Of a DNA stretch of 64,000 nt, positions 1 through 10,845 are shown piece after piece; the stretch's first letter is position 1, and every line of letters begins with the position of its first letter. The notes below the pieces were generated by a model, which saw nothing but the letters and a program-made list of their open reading frames with translations, did not search any database and was not told the DNA's origin. The DNA comes from Amycolatopsis sp. CA-126428 (GTDB lineage: Bacteria > Actinomycetota > Actinomycetes > Mycobacteriales > Pseudonocardiaceae), in the NCBI RefSeq assembly GCF_002904335.1, contig NZ_PPHF01000005.1:44684-108683 (forward strand), read 5' to 3'. The translations under genes were made by a program, and so were the position numbers.

Positions 1-1
1 G

Positions 2-244
2 TCGATCCTGGCCGAGTACGGCGTGCACGACTCGGACACGGGATCCCCCGAGGCCCAGGTCGCGCTGCTGACCAAGCGGATCGTCGGCCTCACCGAGCAC
101 CTCAAGGCTCACAAGCACGACCACCACTCGCGTCGCGGGCTCCTGCTGCTGGTCGGCCGCCGCCGCCGGCTGCTGAACTACGTGATGAAGGTGGACATCG
201 AGCGTTACCGTGCGCTGATCCAGCGCCTCGGCCTGCGCCGATAG
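2..244 (+). CDS. rpsO: 30S ribosomal protein S15 (5' truncated by window edge)
   Basis: The C-terminal 80 residues of S15 are present; the start lies before the window. S15 binds 16S rRNA in the central domain of the small subunit. The reading includes the family signature [11 protein letters not shown] and the [11 protein letters not shown] segment that contacts 16S rRNA, and ends at TAG in the usual place. The reading frame enters from base 2, so the GTG at 23 is an internal valine codon and not a start. pnp follows after a strong hairpin, the classic rpsO-pnp pair. Confidence 0.97.
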   Translation, partial: SILAEYGVHDSDTGSPEAQVALLTKRIVGLTEHLKAHKHDHHSRRGLLLLVGRRRRLLNYVMKVDIERYRALIQRLGLRR

Positions 245-250
245 CTCGAA

Positions 251-287
251 CCCAGGGGGGAGTGGCCGCCGGTCGCTCCCCCCTGGG
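251..287 (+). terminator. Stem-loop after rpsO
   Basis: Arms at 251-262 (CCCAGGGGGGAG) and 276-287 pair perfectly around a further partly paired GCCG/CGGT core. There is no U-tract, as is common in actinobacteria. It could terminate rpsO transcripts or be a processing site in the rpsO-pnp mRNA; the latter is known for this locus in enterics and Streptomyces and is only inferred here. Confidence 0.7.
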
Positions 288-353
288 CCAGGCAAACCGA
301 AGAAACGGCGCGAGCGCGCACGAGGGTCCGTCCGCCGGTCCTCGGTAGTGGTT

Positions 354-385
354 CCCGGGAAGCGTCCCGGGGGCTTCGATCGAAG
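354..385 (+). other. Structured pnp leader
   Basis: Between the rpsO hairpin and pnp there is a 7-bp stem with an AGCG loop (CCCGGGA at 354-360, TCCCGGG at 365-371), followed at once by the palindrome CTTCGATCGAAG at 374-385. pnp leaders in other bacteria carry hairpins used for RNase III cleavage and autoregulation; a similar role here is inference. Confidence 0.4.
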
Positions 386-476
386 ACCGGCCTCATTCCT
401 CGAGCGTCCTCAGCGAAATGGGTCCCAGGGTGGGAGACTCGCGTCGTACGAAGGAACTAAAGAGGAGAAACACCCT

Positions 477-2732
477 ATGACCGACTCCACCGGAGTCACC
501 GTGCACGAGACCGAAGCCGTGATCGACAACGGCCGGTTCGGCACCCGCACCGTCCGCTTCGAGACGGGCCGCCTGGCCAAGCAGGCCGCCGGCGCCGTCG
601 TCGCGTACCTCGACGAAGAGACCATGCTGCTCTCGGCGACGACCGCGTCGAAGCACCCGAAGGACCACTTCGACTTCTTCCCCCTGACGGTGGACGTCGA
701 GGAGCGCATGTACGCGGCCGGCCGGATCCCCGGCGCGTTCTTCCGCCGCGAGGGCCGCCCGTCGACCGACGCGATCCTGACCTGCCGCCTGATCGACCGG
801 CCGCTGCGCCCGTCGTTCACCGACGGTCTCCGCAACGAGATCCAGGTCGTCATCACCGTCCAGAGCCTCAACCCGGACGACCCGTACGACGTGCTGGCCA
901 TCAACGCCGCGTCGGCGTCGACCCAGATCGCCGGCCTGCCGTTCTCGGGCCCGGTCGGCGGCGTGCGCGTCGCGCTGGTCGAGGACCAGTGGGTCGCGTT
1001 CCCGACCTGGTCGCAGCTGGAGAAGGCGACCTTCAACATGGTCGTCGCGGGCCGCATCGTCGGTGACGACGTCGCGATCATGATGGTCGAGGCCGAGGGC
1101 ACCGAGCACACGCTCGACCTGATCGCCGCCGGCGGCAAGGCGCCGGACGAGGCCGCGGTCGCCGCGGGCCTCGAAGCCGCGAAGCCGTTCATCAAGGTCC
1201 TGTGCGAGGCCCAGCAGAAGCTGGCCGACGTCGCCGCCAAGCCGACCGGCGAGTTCCCGGTCTTCCTGGCCTACGAGCAGGACGTCTACGAGGCCGTCGC
1301 GGCGATCGCCACCGACGACCTGGCCCGCGCGCTGCAGATCCCGGGCAAGCAGGACCGCGACGCCGCGACCGACGAGGTCAAGGCCGCCGTCCTGGAGAAG
1401 ATCGGCCTGGGCGAAGGCGAAGCCTTCGAAGGCCGCGACAAGGAGATCGGCGGGGCGTTCAAGGCCCTGACGAAGAAGATCATGCGCCAGCGCGTCCTCA
1501 CGGAGAAGATCCGCATGGACGGCCGTGGCCTCACCGACATCCGGTCGCTCTCGGCCGAGGTCGCCGTGATCCCGCGGGCGCACGGTTCGGCGCTGTTCGA
1601 GCGCGGTGAAACCCAGATCCTGGGCGTCACCACGCTGAACATGCTGCGCCTGGAGCAGCAGATCGACTCGCTGTCGCCGGAGACGCACAAGCGCTACATG
1701 CACCACTACAACTTCCCGCCGTTCTCCACCGGCGAGACCGGGCGCGTCGGTTCGCCGAAGCGCCGCGAGATCGGCCACGGCATGCTCGCCGAGCGCGCCC
1801 TGGTGCCGGTGCTGCCGAAGCGGGACGAGTTCCCGTACGCGATCCGTCAGGTCTCCGAGGCGCTGGGCTCGAACGGCTCGACCTCGATGGGCTCGGTCTG
1901 CGCGTCCACCATGGCGCTGTACAACGCCGGTGTGCCGCTGAAGGCGCCGGTCGCGGGCATCGCGATGGGCCTGGTCTCCGACGAGGTCGACGGCGAGACG
2001 CGCTACGTGGCGCTCACCGACATCCTCGGCGCCGAGGACGCCCTGGGCGACATGGACTTCAAGGTCGCCGGCACCAAGGACATCATCACCGCGCTGCAGC
2101 TGGACACGAAGCTCGACGGCATCCCGTCGGAGGTCCTCGCGGCCGCGCTGAAGCAGGCGAAGGACGCCCGGCTCACCATCCTGGAGGTCATCGCCGAGGC
2201 GATCGACAGCCCGGACGAGATGAGCCCGTACTCGCCGCGCGTCACCTCGGTGAAGATCCCGGTCGACAAGATCGGCGAGGTCATCGGCCCGAAGGGCAAG
2301 ATGATCAACTCGATCACCGAGCAGACCGGTGCCGACATCTCCATCGAGGACGACGGCACGATCTACGTGGGCGCGGCCGACGGCCCGTCGGCGGAGGCGG
2401 CGATCGACCTGATCAACGCCATCGCCAACCCGCAGCTGCCCAAGGTCGGCGAGCGCTTCCTCGGCACCGTGGTGAAGACGGCCGCGTTCGGCGCGTTCGT
2501 CTCGCTGCTGCCGGGCAAGGACGGCCTGGTGCACATCTCCAAGCTGGGCAACGGCAAGCGGATCAACAAGGTCGAAGACGTGGTCAACGTGGGCGACAAG
2601 CTCCGCGTCGAGATCGCCGACATCGACAACCGCGGCAAGATCAGCCTGATCGTCGTCAAGGAGGACGAGCCCGCGAAGCCCGCCGACGCCGAGGCTCCCG
2701 CCGCCGACGCCGAGAAGGCCGACGCCAAGTAA
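477..2732 (+). CDS. pnp: Polynucleotide phosphorylase (GpsI/PNPase)
   Basis: A phosphorolytic 3'-5' exoribonuclease and RNA-tailing enzyme of mRNA turnover. The product has 751 residues, normal for actinobacterial PNPase. In order it shows two RNase PH-type domains, the second with the catalytic GDMDFKVAG segment near residues 522-530, a KH domain ([11 protein letters not shown] from about 597) and an S1 domain (from about 657, with FGAFV). The tail is acidic and Ala-rich. I place the start at ATG 477, because an AAGAGGAGAAA ribosome site ends 6 nt before it; the open frame further upstream (to 348) runs through the leader and lacks family similarity. It follows rpsO as in most actinobacteria. 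Confidence 0.98.
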   Translation: MTDSTGVTVHETEAVIDNGRFGTRTVRFETGRLAKQAAGAVVAYLDEETMLLSATTASKHPKDHFDFFPLTVDVEERMYAAGRIPGAFFRREGRPSTDAILTCRLIDRPLRPSFTDGLRNEIQVVITVQSLNPDDPYDVLAINAASASTQIAGLPFSGPVGGVRVALVEDQWVAFPTWSQLEKATFNMVVAGRIVGDDVAIMMVEAEGTEHTLDLIAAGGKAPDEAAVAAGLEAAKPFIKVLCEAQQKLADVAAKPTGEFPVFLAYEQDVYEAVAAIATDDLARALQIPGKQDRDAATDEVKAAVLEKIGLGEGEAFEGRDKEIGGAFKALTKKIMRQRVLTEKIRMDGRGLTDIRSLSAEVAVIPRAHGSALFERGETQILGVTTLNMLRLEQQIDSLSPETHKRYMHHYNFPPFSTGETGRVGSPKRREIGHGMLAERALVPVLPKRDEFPYAIRQVSEALGSNGSTSMGSVCASTMALYNAGVPLKAPVAGIAMGLVSDEVDGETRYVALTDILGAEDALGDMDFKVAGTKDIITALQLDTKLDGIPSEVLAAALKQAKDARLTILEVIAEAIDSPDEMSPYSPRVTSVKIPVDKIGEVIGPKGKMINSITEQTGADISIEDDGTIYVGAADGPSAEAAIDLINAIANPQLPKVGERFLGTVVKTAAFGAFVSLLPGKDGLVHISKLGNGKRINKVEDVVNVGDKLRVEIADIDNRGKISLIVVKEDEPAKPADAEAPAADAEKADAK

Positions 2733-2768
2733 CACCAGTTCCGCCGAAGGCCTCCTGACCGCGGTGGC

Positions 2769-2816
2769 GGTCGTGAGTGGTAAAGCGGGTTCTAACCCTC
2801 CTTACCACTCACGACC
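2769..2816. repeat. 48-bp palindromic intergenic element, copy 1
   Basis: A nearly perfect hairpin: 15-bp outer arms (GGTCGTGAGTGGTAA at 2769-2783 and its complement at 2802-2816) enclose a GGGTT-CT-AACCC inner stem. It sits between pnp and the M16 peptidase gene and could terminate pnp. A second copy, differing at two positions in the shared stretch, starts at 63957, so this is a dispersed repeat and not only a local terminator. Confidence 0.8.
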
Positions 2817-2858
2817 CCGGCGGCAGGGGGCCTTCGCGGCATCGTGAGTAAGGAACCC

Positions 2859-5400
<2,542 letters not shown>

Positions 5401-5415
<15 letters not shown>

Positions 5416-6351
5416 CTCCGGCGCGAAGACCTCTTCGATCTGCCAGCGGCGTGCGGACAAGCCCTGTTCGTGGTGGTACCGCAGATACGTGTCCAGGGCG
5501 GCGCGGTTGGCGGAAATCCCGTAGGGCCACCAGTCTTCGCCGAACTCGTCGAGCGTTTCGTCGACCAGCGCGTTCGCCCACGGCAGCATGGTCTGCACCT
5601 GGTAGAGCCGCCGGCCACGGCGGTAGCGCTCGGCGGCGGCGTCCTTCGCGGCTTCGAACATCGTGTGGACGCGGCGGGCCAGGCCGGGATCGTCCCGCAG
5701 GAGGTCCCGCCGGACGACGACGGTGTGCATGATCGGGAAGATCCCGGTGCGGCGGTGGTAGTCGCGTTCCCGCGCGACGAAGTCGGGGAAGAGCCGGGCG
5801 ACGTCCGGGTGCCCGTCGAGCACGCACTGCGGGACGTTCGCGGAGAACAGCACGTCGATCTCGCCGGTGGCGAGCATCGCGCTCAGCGTCTTCCCCGCTC
5901 CGGCCGTGGTGACATCGACGGCGCCGGGGTGCGGGTGGGAGATGAAACCGAAGGGCGCCGACGGGTGTTCGAGGCCGCCGATCACCCAGCGGTTCGTCTC
6001 CGGCCGGAACCCGTGCTCGTCCATCAGGATGCCCTTGGCCCAGACGCCGGAGTCCTGCCCGTAGGTCCCGAACTCGCCGATCGTCCGGCCGGTGAGGTCA
6101 CCGGGACCGGTGATCCCCGAGCGGGTGTTGACGAAGACGCAGGAGTGCCGGAAGACGCGGTTGGGGAAGATCGGGAGCGCCACGAAGGGCGTGCCTGCTT
6201 CGAGCAGTCGCAGGTAGAACGTCAGGCCGAGTTCGGCGACGTCGAACTCGCCGCGGACCGCCCGTTCGAAGATCTCGGGCAGTGTGGCGGCGGTTTCCAC
6301 GGTGCCGGACAGGTCCCGGGTCGTGTCGTAGGTGAAGGTGCCGATGCGCAT
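5401..6351 (-). CDS. 4,5-dihydroxyphthalate decarboxylase-like (Pht5 fold) protein
   Basis: A 316-residue cytoplasmic protein with no signal peptide that resembles the Pht5 family (a periplasmic-binding-protein-like fold). Typical segments are FVNTRSGI, GRTIGEFGTYGQDSGVWAKG and HTVVVRRDL. Known members decarboxylate 4,5-dihydroxyphthalate; many relatives have no tested substrate, so the reaction is only a family guess. The ATG at 6351 begins MRIGTFTYD, a usual family start. A LysR regulator gene is divergent 69 bp away, suggesting regulation by an aromatic or related ligand. Confidence 0.75.
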
Positions 6352-6408
6352 GGTCCGATCATCGGCGCGCGGGGACGGGGGCGTCCAAGACCGGTTGCGG
6401 CAACTCGA

Positions 6409-6414
6409 TACCGT
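6409..6414 (+). promoter_or_regulatory. -10 element of a leaderless LysR-gene promoter
   Basis: TACCGT lies 6 nt before the ATG at 6421, so transcription would begin at or next to the start codon. There is no Shine-Dalgarno sequence. No convincing -35 hexamer is visible. Confidence 0.5.
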
Positions 6415-6420
6415 GGGGGT

Positions 6421-7272
6421 ATGGACTTGCGGGTGCTCCGGTACTTCGTCGCGGTGGCCGAGGAGCGGCACATCGGCCGTGCGGCGAGCCGCCTGCACAT
6501 GGCGCAGCCGCCGCTGAGCCGGGCGGTGCGCGGGCTGGAGGACGAGCTGGGCGCGACGCTGTTCGAGCGCACGCCCAAGGGGGTCGCGCTCACCGCCGCG
6601 GGAACGGCCCTGTTCGACGAGGCCGTCGCGCTGCTGGCCCAGGCGGGCCGCATCCGCGACCGGGTGACCGCGGCGGCGGGCGCGGCGACCCTGACGGTCG
6701 GCACCCTGGCGGACGCGGCGGAGCAGGTCGGCGCCCGGCTGGTGCCGCTGTTCCGCGAGCAGTACCCGCACGTGGACGTCCGGGTGCACGAAACGGACCT
6801 GGCCGATCCGACGGCGGGCCTGCGCGCCGGCCTGGTCGACGTGACGCTGACCCGGACGCCGTTCGCAAGCGCGGGCCTCGGCGTCCACGTGCTGCGCCCG
6901 GTACGGGTGGGCGTGGTGCTGCGCGACGACGACCCCCTGGCCGGCCGGCCCGAGGTGTCGACGGCCGAGTTGACGGGCCGCCGCTGGGTCCGGCTCCCGG
7001 ACGGCGCCGACGCCCGCTGGACGGCCTACTGGACGGGCGGCCCGCCCGGTGACGACGCCCCCGTCCTGCGGACGATCCAGGAGTGCCTGCAGGCGGTGCT
7101 GTGGAACGGCATCGCCGCCCTCGCCCCGGTCGACCAGCCGCTGCCGCCCGGGCTGCGGGTCGTGCCGGTGGCCGATCGCCCGCCCAGCGAGCTGGTGGTG
7201 GCGTGGCCGAAGGCGGGAAGCAGCCCGCTGGTGCGCGGTTTCGTGCGCATCGCGGCGGCGGCGAACCGGTGA
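6421..7272 (+). CDS. LysR-family transcriptional regulator
   Basis: A 283-residue regulator with an N-terminal winged helix-turn-helix (MDLRVLRYFVAVAEERHIGR, then AASRLHMAQPPLSRAVRGLE) and a type-2 periplasmic-binding effector domain from about residue 90. LysR proteins usually control the divergent gene, here the Pht5-like gene, from the shared 69-bp spacer. The start is fixed by the conserved MDLRxLRYF opening. The stop overlaps the start of the next gene by GTGA, so the membrane protein downstream may belong to the same regulon. Confidence 0.92.
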   Translation: MDLRVLRYFVAVAEERHIGRAASRLHMAQPPLSRAVRGLEDELGATLFERTPKGVALTAAGTALFDEAVALLAQAGRIRDRVTAAAGAATLTVGTLADAAEQVGARLVPLFREQYPHVDVRVHETDLADPTAGLRAGLVDVTLTRTPFASAGLGVHVLRPVRVGVVLRDDDPLAGRPEVSTAELTGRRWVRLPDGADARWTAYWTGGPPGDDAPVLRTIQECLQAVLWNGIAALAPVDQPLPPGLRVVPVADRPPSELVVAWPKAGSSPLVRGFVRIAAAANR

Positions 7273-8033
7273 CGCTGCTGCTGAAGCTCGTCCTGGCGCC
7301 GTTGCTGGTGGTCGGCTCGTCGCTGGCCGGACGGCGCTGGGGCCCGGGCGTGACGGGTCTCCTGGTGGCGATGCCCGTGGTCGCGGGCCCGATCCTGCTG
7401 ATCACGTACCTGGAGCACGGGGCGGCGTTCGTCGCGCGGGCGGCGTCGGCGTCGTTGCTGGGGCTGGTGTCGCTGGCCGCGTTCGCGGTGGTGTTCGCGC
7501 GGGTGTCCCGGGCGCGCGGGTGGGCGGGCACGCTGCTGGTCGGCTGGCTCGTGTGCCTGGCGCTGGATCTGGCCCTGGATCTGGCCCTGTCGTTTGGGTT
7601 GGTGCCGGTGTGGGTGGTGCTCGGGCTGGCGCTGGCGGCGGCTTGGGCGGGCAGCCGGTTGCTGCCGGAGCCGGGGGAGGCCGGGCCGGTGACGCTGCCG
7701 TGGTGGGACCTGCCCGCCCGCGCGGCGGCGACGGCCGGGCTCGTGGTGGCCCTGACGGCGGCGGCCGGACGCCTCGGCCCCGACCTGACGGGCGTGCTGG
7801 CCCCCTTCCCGACCGGGACGAGCGTGGTGGCGGTGTTCGCGCACGCGCAAGGCGGCCCGCCGGCGGCCGCGGCGACCGTGCGGGGCGTGTTGCGCGGGCT
7901 CGGCGGGTTTTCGGCGTTTTGTTTTCTGGTGGCGGTGCTGGTGGAGCCGATCGGTGGGTGGGCTTTCGTCGTTGCGGTCGCCGGGACGGTGGTGTGGCAA
8001 TTCGCTGACAGTTGTCGTTCATTCGGGAAATGA
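7269..8033 (+). CDS. Multi-pass membrane protein, function unknown
   Basis: A 254-residue, very hydrophobic protein with about eight predicted transmembrane segments and a short polar loop near residue 135-150. The GTG start overlaps the LysR stop by 4 nt, so the two are translationally coupled. I do not recognise a transporter signature. It might be an exporter or permease for the compound sensed by the regulator, but that is only a guess from context. Confidence 0.7.
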   Translation: MTLLLKLVLAPLLVVGSSLAGRRWGPGVTGLLVAMPVVAGPILLITYLEHGAAFVARAASASLLGLVSLAAFAVVFARVSRARGWAGTLLVGWLVCLALDLALDLALSFGLVPVWVVLGLALAAAWAGSRLLPEPGEAGPVTLPWWDLPARAAATAGLVVALTAAAGRLGPDLTGVLAPFPTGTSVVAVFAHAQGGPPAAAATVRGVLRGLGGFSAFCFLVAVLVEPIGGWAFVVAVAGTVVWQFADSCRSFGK

Positions 8034-8043
8034 GGGGGCTTCG

Positions 8044-8049
8044 TACTAT
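8044..8049 (+). promoter_or_regulatory. -10 element of a leaderless XRE-gene promoter
   Basis: TACTAT lies 7 nt upstream of the ATG at 8057 with no ribosome site between. It overlaps nothing coding, since the preceding membrane-protein gene ends at 8033. Confidence 0.5.
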
Positions 8050-8056
8050 CGCCCGC

Positions 8057-8890
8057 ATGAAACCGACTTCGTCTTCTCCTGGTTCACGGGCGTTGTCCGC
8101 GTCGCTGCGCGAAGTACGCGAAGCGCGGAAGTTCGGGTTGCGCGAGCTGGCGCGGGCACTCGAGGTGGATCCGCGGTTGCTGTCCCAGTGGGAGCTGGGG
8201 ATTCGGGTGCCGCCGATCGAAGAGGTGGCCCGGATTCTGGGGTACCTCCGCGTGGATCGGGTGGTGACCAACCGGATCCTGGCCTTGGTGCAGCACGTGA
8301 AGGACCCCAACTGGCTGGACTCCAACCCGTCGGATCTCCCCGCCGCGCTCACCGGGGTGGTGCAGTGCGAACGGTCGGCCAGCTTGATCACCAACTGGTC
8401 CCCGCAGATCATTCCCGGGCTCCTGCAGACTCCCGACTATGCCCGCGCATTGTTGACCGCCTCCGAAATCAAGCTGGACGATGCCGATGCGCGGCTGGTC
8501 GGTCGCTTGGAGCGGCAGCGGATTCTGACCGGCCGTGAACCCGCCCACCTCAAGGCGATCTTGTCCGAGTCGGTGATCCGCGAGGTGGTCGGCGATACCG
8601 ACATCATGTCCGATCAGATCGACCATCTGCTCAGGTCAACTGTAAGATCTAACATTTCAGTGCGTATCGTGCCTGCCGCTGTGGGCTACCATCCGGGCAA
8701 GCTCGGCATGTTCACCCTCTATGACTTCCCGGCCGACCCGTCGATCGTGCTGCTCGAACACCTTCATGCCAGCGCCTTCATCAACGAGTTGGAGGCTATC
8801 TCCAGCTACCGGAAGCTGGTAAAGCTGTTGTCAGGCAAGGCTTTGAGCGAGGAGGCCTCGCGGGTCCTGCTGCAGGAGATGGCGCGATAG
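8057..8890 (+). CDS. XRE helix-turn-helix protein with DUF5753 domain
   Basis: A 277-residue regulator. The N-terminal XRE domain (residues about 15-70) includes LRELARALEVDPRLLSQWE; the remainder is the DUF5753 (Scr1-family antitoxin-like) domain with the typical ERSASLITNWSPQIIPGLLQ segment. Such proteins are amplified in Amycolatopsis and Streptomyces and are nearly always next to a DUF397 gene, as here. Scr1-type members influence development and antibiotic production in Streptomyces; no specific role can be given. The ATG at 8057 is preferred over 8012, since 8012 lies inside the preceding gene and the upstream residues are not family-like. Confidence 0.9.
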   Translation: MKPTSSSPGSRALSASLREVREARKFGLRELARALEVDPRLLSQWELGIRVPPIEEVARILGYLRVDRVVTNRILALVQHVKDPNWLDSNPSDLPAALTGVVQCERSASLITNWSPQIIPGLLQTPDYARALLTASEIKLDDADARLVGRLERQRILTGREPAHLKAILSESVIREVVGDTDIMSDQIDHLLRSTVRSNISVRIVPAAVGYHPGKLGMFTLYDFPADPSIVLLEHLHASAFINELEAISSYRKLVKLLSGKALSEEASRVLLQEMAR

Positions 8891-8898
8891 GGAGCAGC

Positions 8899-9078
8899 GT
8901 GTTGACGTGGCGAAAGTCGAGCTACAGCGTGCAAACCGAATGCGTGGAGGTTCTCCTCGCCGAGACTGTTGGCGTGCGGGACACGAAAGCCCGTCACCTG
9001 GGCCAACTCACCGTCTCGCGCGCCGCGTGGACCGCGCTGATCTCAGTGGTGCAGCCAGCCCGCGAACACCGCGGGTGA
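8899..9078 (+). CDS. DUF397 small protein
   Basis: A 59-residue protein starting at GTG 8899, read as MLTWRKSSYS then VQTECVEVLL and ending REHRG. The WRKSSYS opening, the C-V-E-V strand and the GVRDTK segment are hallmarks of DUF397. It follows the XRE/DUF5753 gene by 8 bases with a GGGAG ribosome site. DUF397 proteins are proposed partners of the XRE protein. The last 36 bases overlap the 3' end of the convergent membrane gene. Confidence 0.92.
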   Translation: MLTWRKSSYSVQTECVEVLLAETVGVRDTKARHLGQLTVSRAAWTALISVVQPAREHRG

Positions 9079-9561
9079 AGCCGCAATCAGACTGAAGCGG
9101 ATCCACCTTCCGGCGAGCCCCGTCGTCAGGAAGGTCGCGAGCCGCATCCGCACGAGGCCGGCCAGCACGCTCGTCGCCATGAACGGGGGCAGGCCGACCA
9201 GGGAACTCACTCCGTACGTCCCGGCCATCCAATGCGGGTGCCGGTGGCAGCGCTCGCGCAGCCCGTCGACCCACCCGCGGATCCGCTTGGTCCGCAGCTG
9301 CCAGCGCACGCGCCGGGGCGTCAGCGGGCGCTCCCGGTGCAACCGGTCGTGCAGCGGCTTCGGGAGCTTGATCGTCCCGCGCGCGGCCAGGTAGTACAGC
9401 GTCTTCCCGGCGATCTGCCCGACGGCCACCGCCGCCCCGAGCCACAGCCAGTGCAGCCCTGGCTGGCTCGCGCACAGCCCGAGCAGGAAGACCTCGGCGT
9501 TGATCAGCGGCACGATGGCCGAGCCGAACGCGACGCCCAGCGTCAGCAGGATCCAGCTCAT
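9043..9561 (-). CDS. DedA/YqaA-like small membrane protein
   Basis: A 172-residue membrane protein with hydrophobic segments near the N-terminus (about 1-25 and 35-60) and C-terminus (about 125-170), separated by a basic, amphipathic middle. The pattern (GSAIVPLINAEVF, GQIAGKTLYYL, SSLVGLPPFMATSVLAG) resembles YqaA/DedA-type proteins, a broad family of possible lipid or ion transport proteins. The ATG at 9561 has an AGGAGGT ribosome site 7 nt upstream. Function is not established. Confidence 0.8.
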   Translation of the reverse strand: MSWILLTLGVAFGSAIVPLINAEVFLLGLCASQPGLHWLWLGAAVAVGQIAGKTLYYLAARGTIKLPKPLHDRLHRERPLTPRRVRWQLRTKRIRGWVDGLRERCHRHPHWMAGTYGVSSLVGLPPFMATSVLAGLVRMRLATFLTTGLAGRWIRFSLIAASPAVFAGWLHH

Positions 9562-9714
9562 CGTGTCACCTCCTGAAAACCGCTCGCGTTCTTCCAAGTT
9601 ATCAGTCCGAAATCTCCGCGCACGGGGGTTAGCCCCCGTCTTCGGCCGGTGGTCCGCACCAGAAGATCACCTGCCGGACGGCTTCCCGTCACTCTCCGCC
9701 GGAACACTGACGGG

Positions 9715-10380
9715 GTGGCCGCCGAGCAACCCCGTACGCCCGCCGACCGATTCGGCGCCCTGTGCCGGGCCGTCGTGCGCGTACTGCCCTGGGGTCTGTC
9801 GCGGATCGTGGCGCCGACGTTTCTCGGGTTCTGCCTGATCAACGGGTTCACGTTCGGCGTCGACCTCACGCTGCTGACCGTCTTCCACGGTGTGCTCGGC
9901 TGGCCGGTGTGGCTGGCGATCACGCTGGCGTACGCCTGCGCGTTCGGGCTGAGCTTCGCGCTGAACCGGACGTTCAACTTCCATTCCCACGCCGCCGTCG
10001 GAATCCAACTGGTGCTTTACACAGGTGCGATAGCTGTCAATTACGCGGCGTTCCTGCTGGGTGTGGGCGCGGGTCTGACGGCGCTGGGCGTCGAATACCA
10101 CGTCTCGCGGGTGCTCGCGGGCGTGGGCGAGGGCGTGTTCATGTACGCCGTGATGCGGTGGGTGATCTTCCGCGACTCAGGTGAGACTGAGGTCGAGGGT
10201 GCCGGTGAGCCGGACCTCGCGGAGGGTGCGCTCGCCGGTGTCGAGGGTGCGGACGGTGCCGTCGGGGTTCCAGCCGGCCCGGCGGTAGAAGCCGAGGGTG
10301 GCGTGGTCGCCCTGGGCGACCCAGGCGATGCCCCGGGAGGCGCCGTCGGCCCGCAGGCCCGCGGCGGCCGTCGCGAGTAG
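9715..10380 (+). CDS. GtrA-family membrane protein with read-through tail
   Basis: A four-helix GtrA-type protein, a family linked to flipping or transfer of lipid-linked sugars in cell-surface glycan synthesis. The core runs from about residue 22 to 156 (FLGFCLINGFTFGVDL ... FALNRTFNFHS ... EGVFMYAVMRWVIFRDS). Family members normally end here, but the frame stays open for another 65 or so acidic, low-complexity residues antisense to the downstream GNAT gene (10177-10380). The true start is unsure: GTG 9715 is chosen, and GTG 9649 is also in frame. Confidence 0.75.
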   Translation: MAAEQPRTPADRFGALCRAVVRVLPWGLSRIVAPTFLGFCLINGFTFGVDLTLLTVFHGVLGWPVWLAITLAYACAFGLSFALNRTFNFHSHAAVGIQLVLYTGAIAVNYAAFLLGVGAGLTALGVEYHVSRVLAGVGEGVFMYAVMRWVIFRDSGETEVEGAGEPDLAEGALAGVEGADGAVGVPAGPAVEAEGGVVALGDPGDAPGGAVGPQARGGRRE

Positions 10381-10734
10381 CCGCCCGGCGTGCCCGCGGC
10401 GTCCCCAGCGCGGCTCGACGAGCAGGGTGGCGATCAGCCCGGTGGTCGCGGCGTCCTCGGGCAGGCTGCCGTCCGCGGCGGCGACCTCGTCTTCGGGGGC
10501 CTGGCCGGCGACGCAGAAGCCGACGGTGAACTCACCCTCGGTGGCGACGTAGACGAGGCTGCCGGGGTAGTCGATGGTCTCGGTCCAGGTGCCGGCGAGG
10601 TCGGTGGCGTCCAGCTGCGCGAGAGCCTGCTTGCCGAGCAGGTCCTCGTAGGCGGCGTGCCAGGTTTCGCGCTGGATGCGGGCGATCTCCGCGGCGTCGG
10701 ACAGATCGGCGGGACGGACGGCGGCGTCGCTCAT
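10177..10734 (-). CDS. GNAT-family N-acetyltransferase
   Basis: A 185-residue acetyltransferase. The acetyl-CoA-binding region IATLLVEPRWGRRGHAGRLL (R/Q-x-x-G-x-G/A type) and the C-terminal GFYRRAGW motif are clear. The substrate is unknown. TAATTT on the minus strand 8 nt before the ATG suggests a leaderless transcript. The 3' end overlaps the tail of the GtrA reading frame on the other strand. Confidence 0.88.
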   Translation of the reverse strand: MSDAAVRPADLSDAAEIARIQRETWHAAYEDLLGKQALAQLDATDLAGTWTETIDYPGSLVYVATEGEFTVGFCVAGQAPEDEVAAADGSLPEDAATTGLIATLLVEPRWGRRGHAGRLLATAAAGLRADGASRGIAWVAQGDHATLGFYRRAGWNPDGTVRTLDTGERTLREVRLTGTLDLSLT

Positions 10735-10845
10735 AGTGGGTGAAATTAGTACAGCGGAGCGCAGCTCCTCCGTTGAGGGCGGTGGTGGGGGCATGGATGG
10801 ATGGCCGCCGTTTTTGTCGGTGGTGGGTGGCACCATGAGCTCACC

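Noticed and set aside
393..2735. 780-codon open frame antisense to pnp
   Set aside because: Arg/Asp/Val-rich composition with no domain, fully antisense to an intact conserved gene; a normal by-product of very high GC.
5470..6420. 600-codon extension of the LysR frame to 5470
   Set aside because: The added part is antisense to the Pht5-like gene; the LysR fold starts exactly at ATG 6421.
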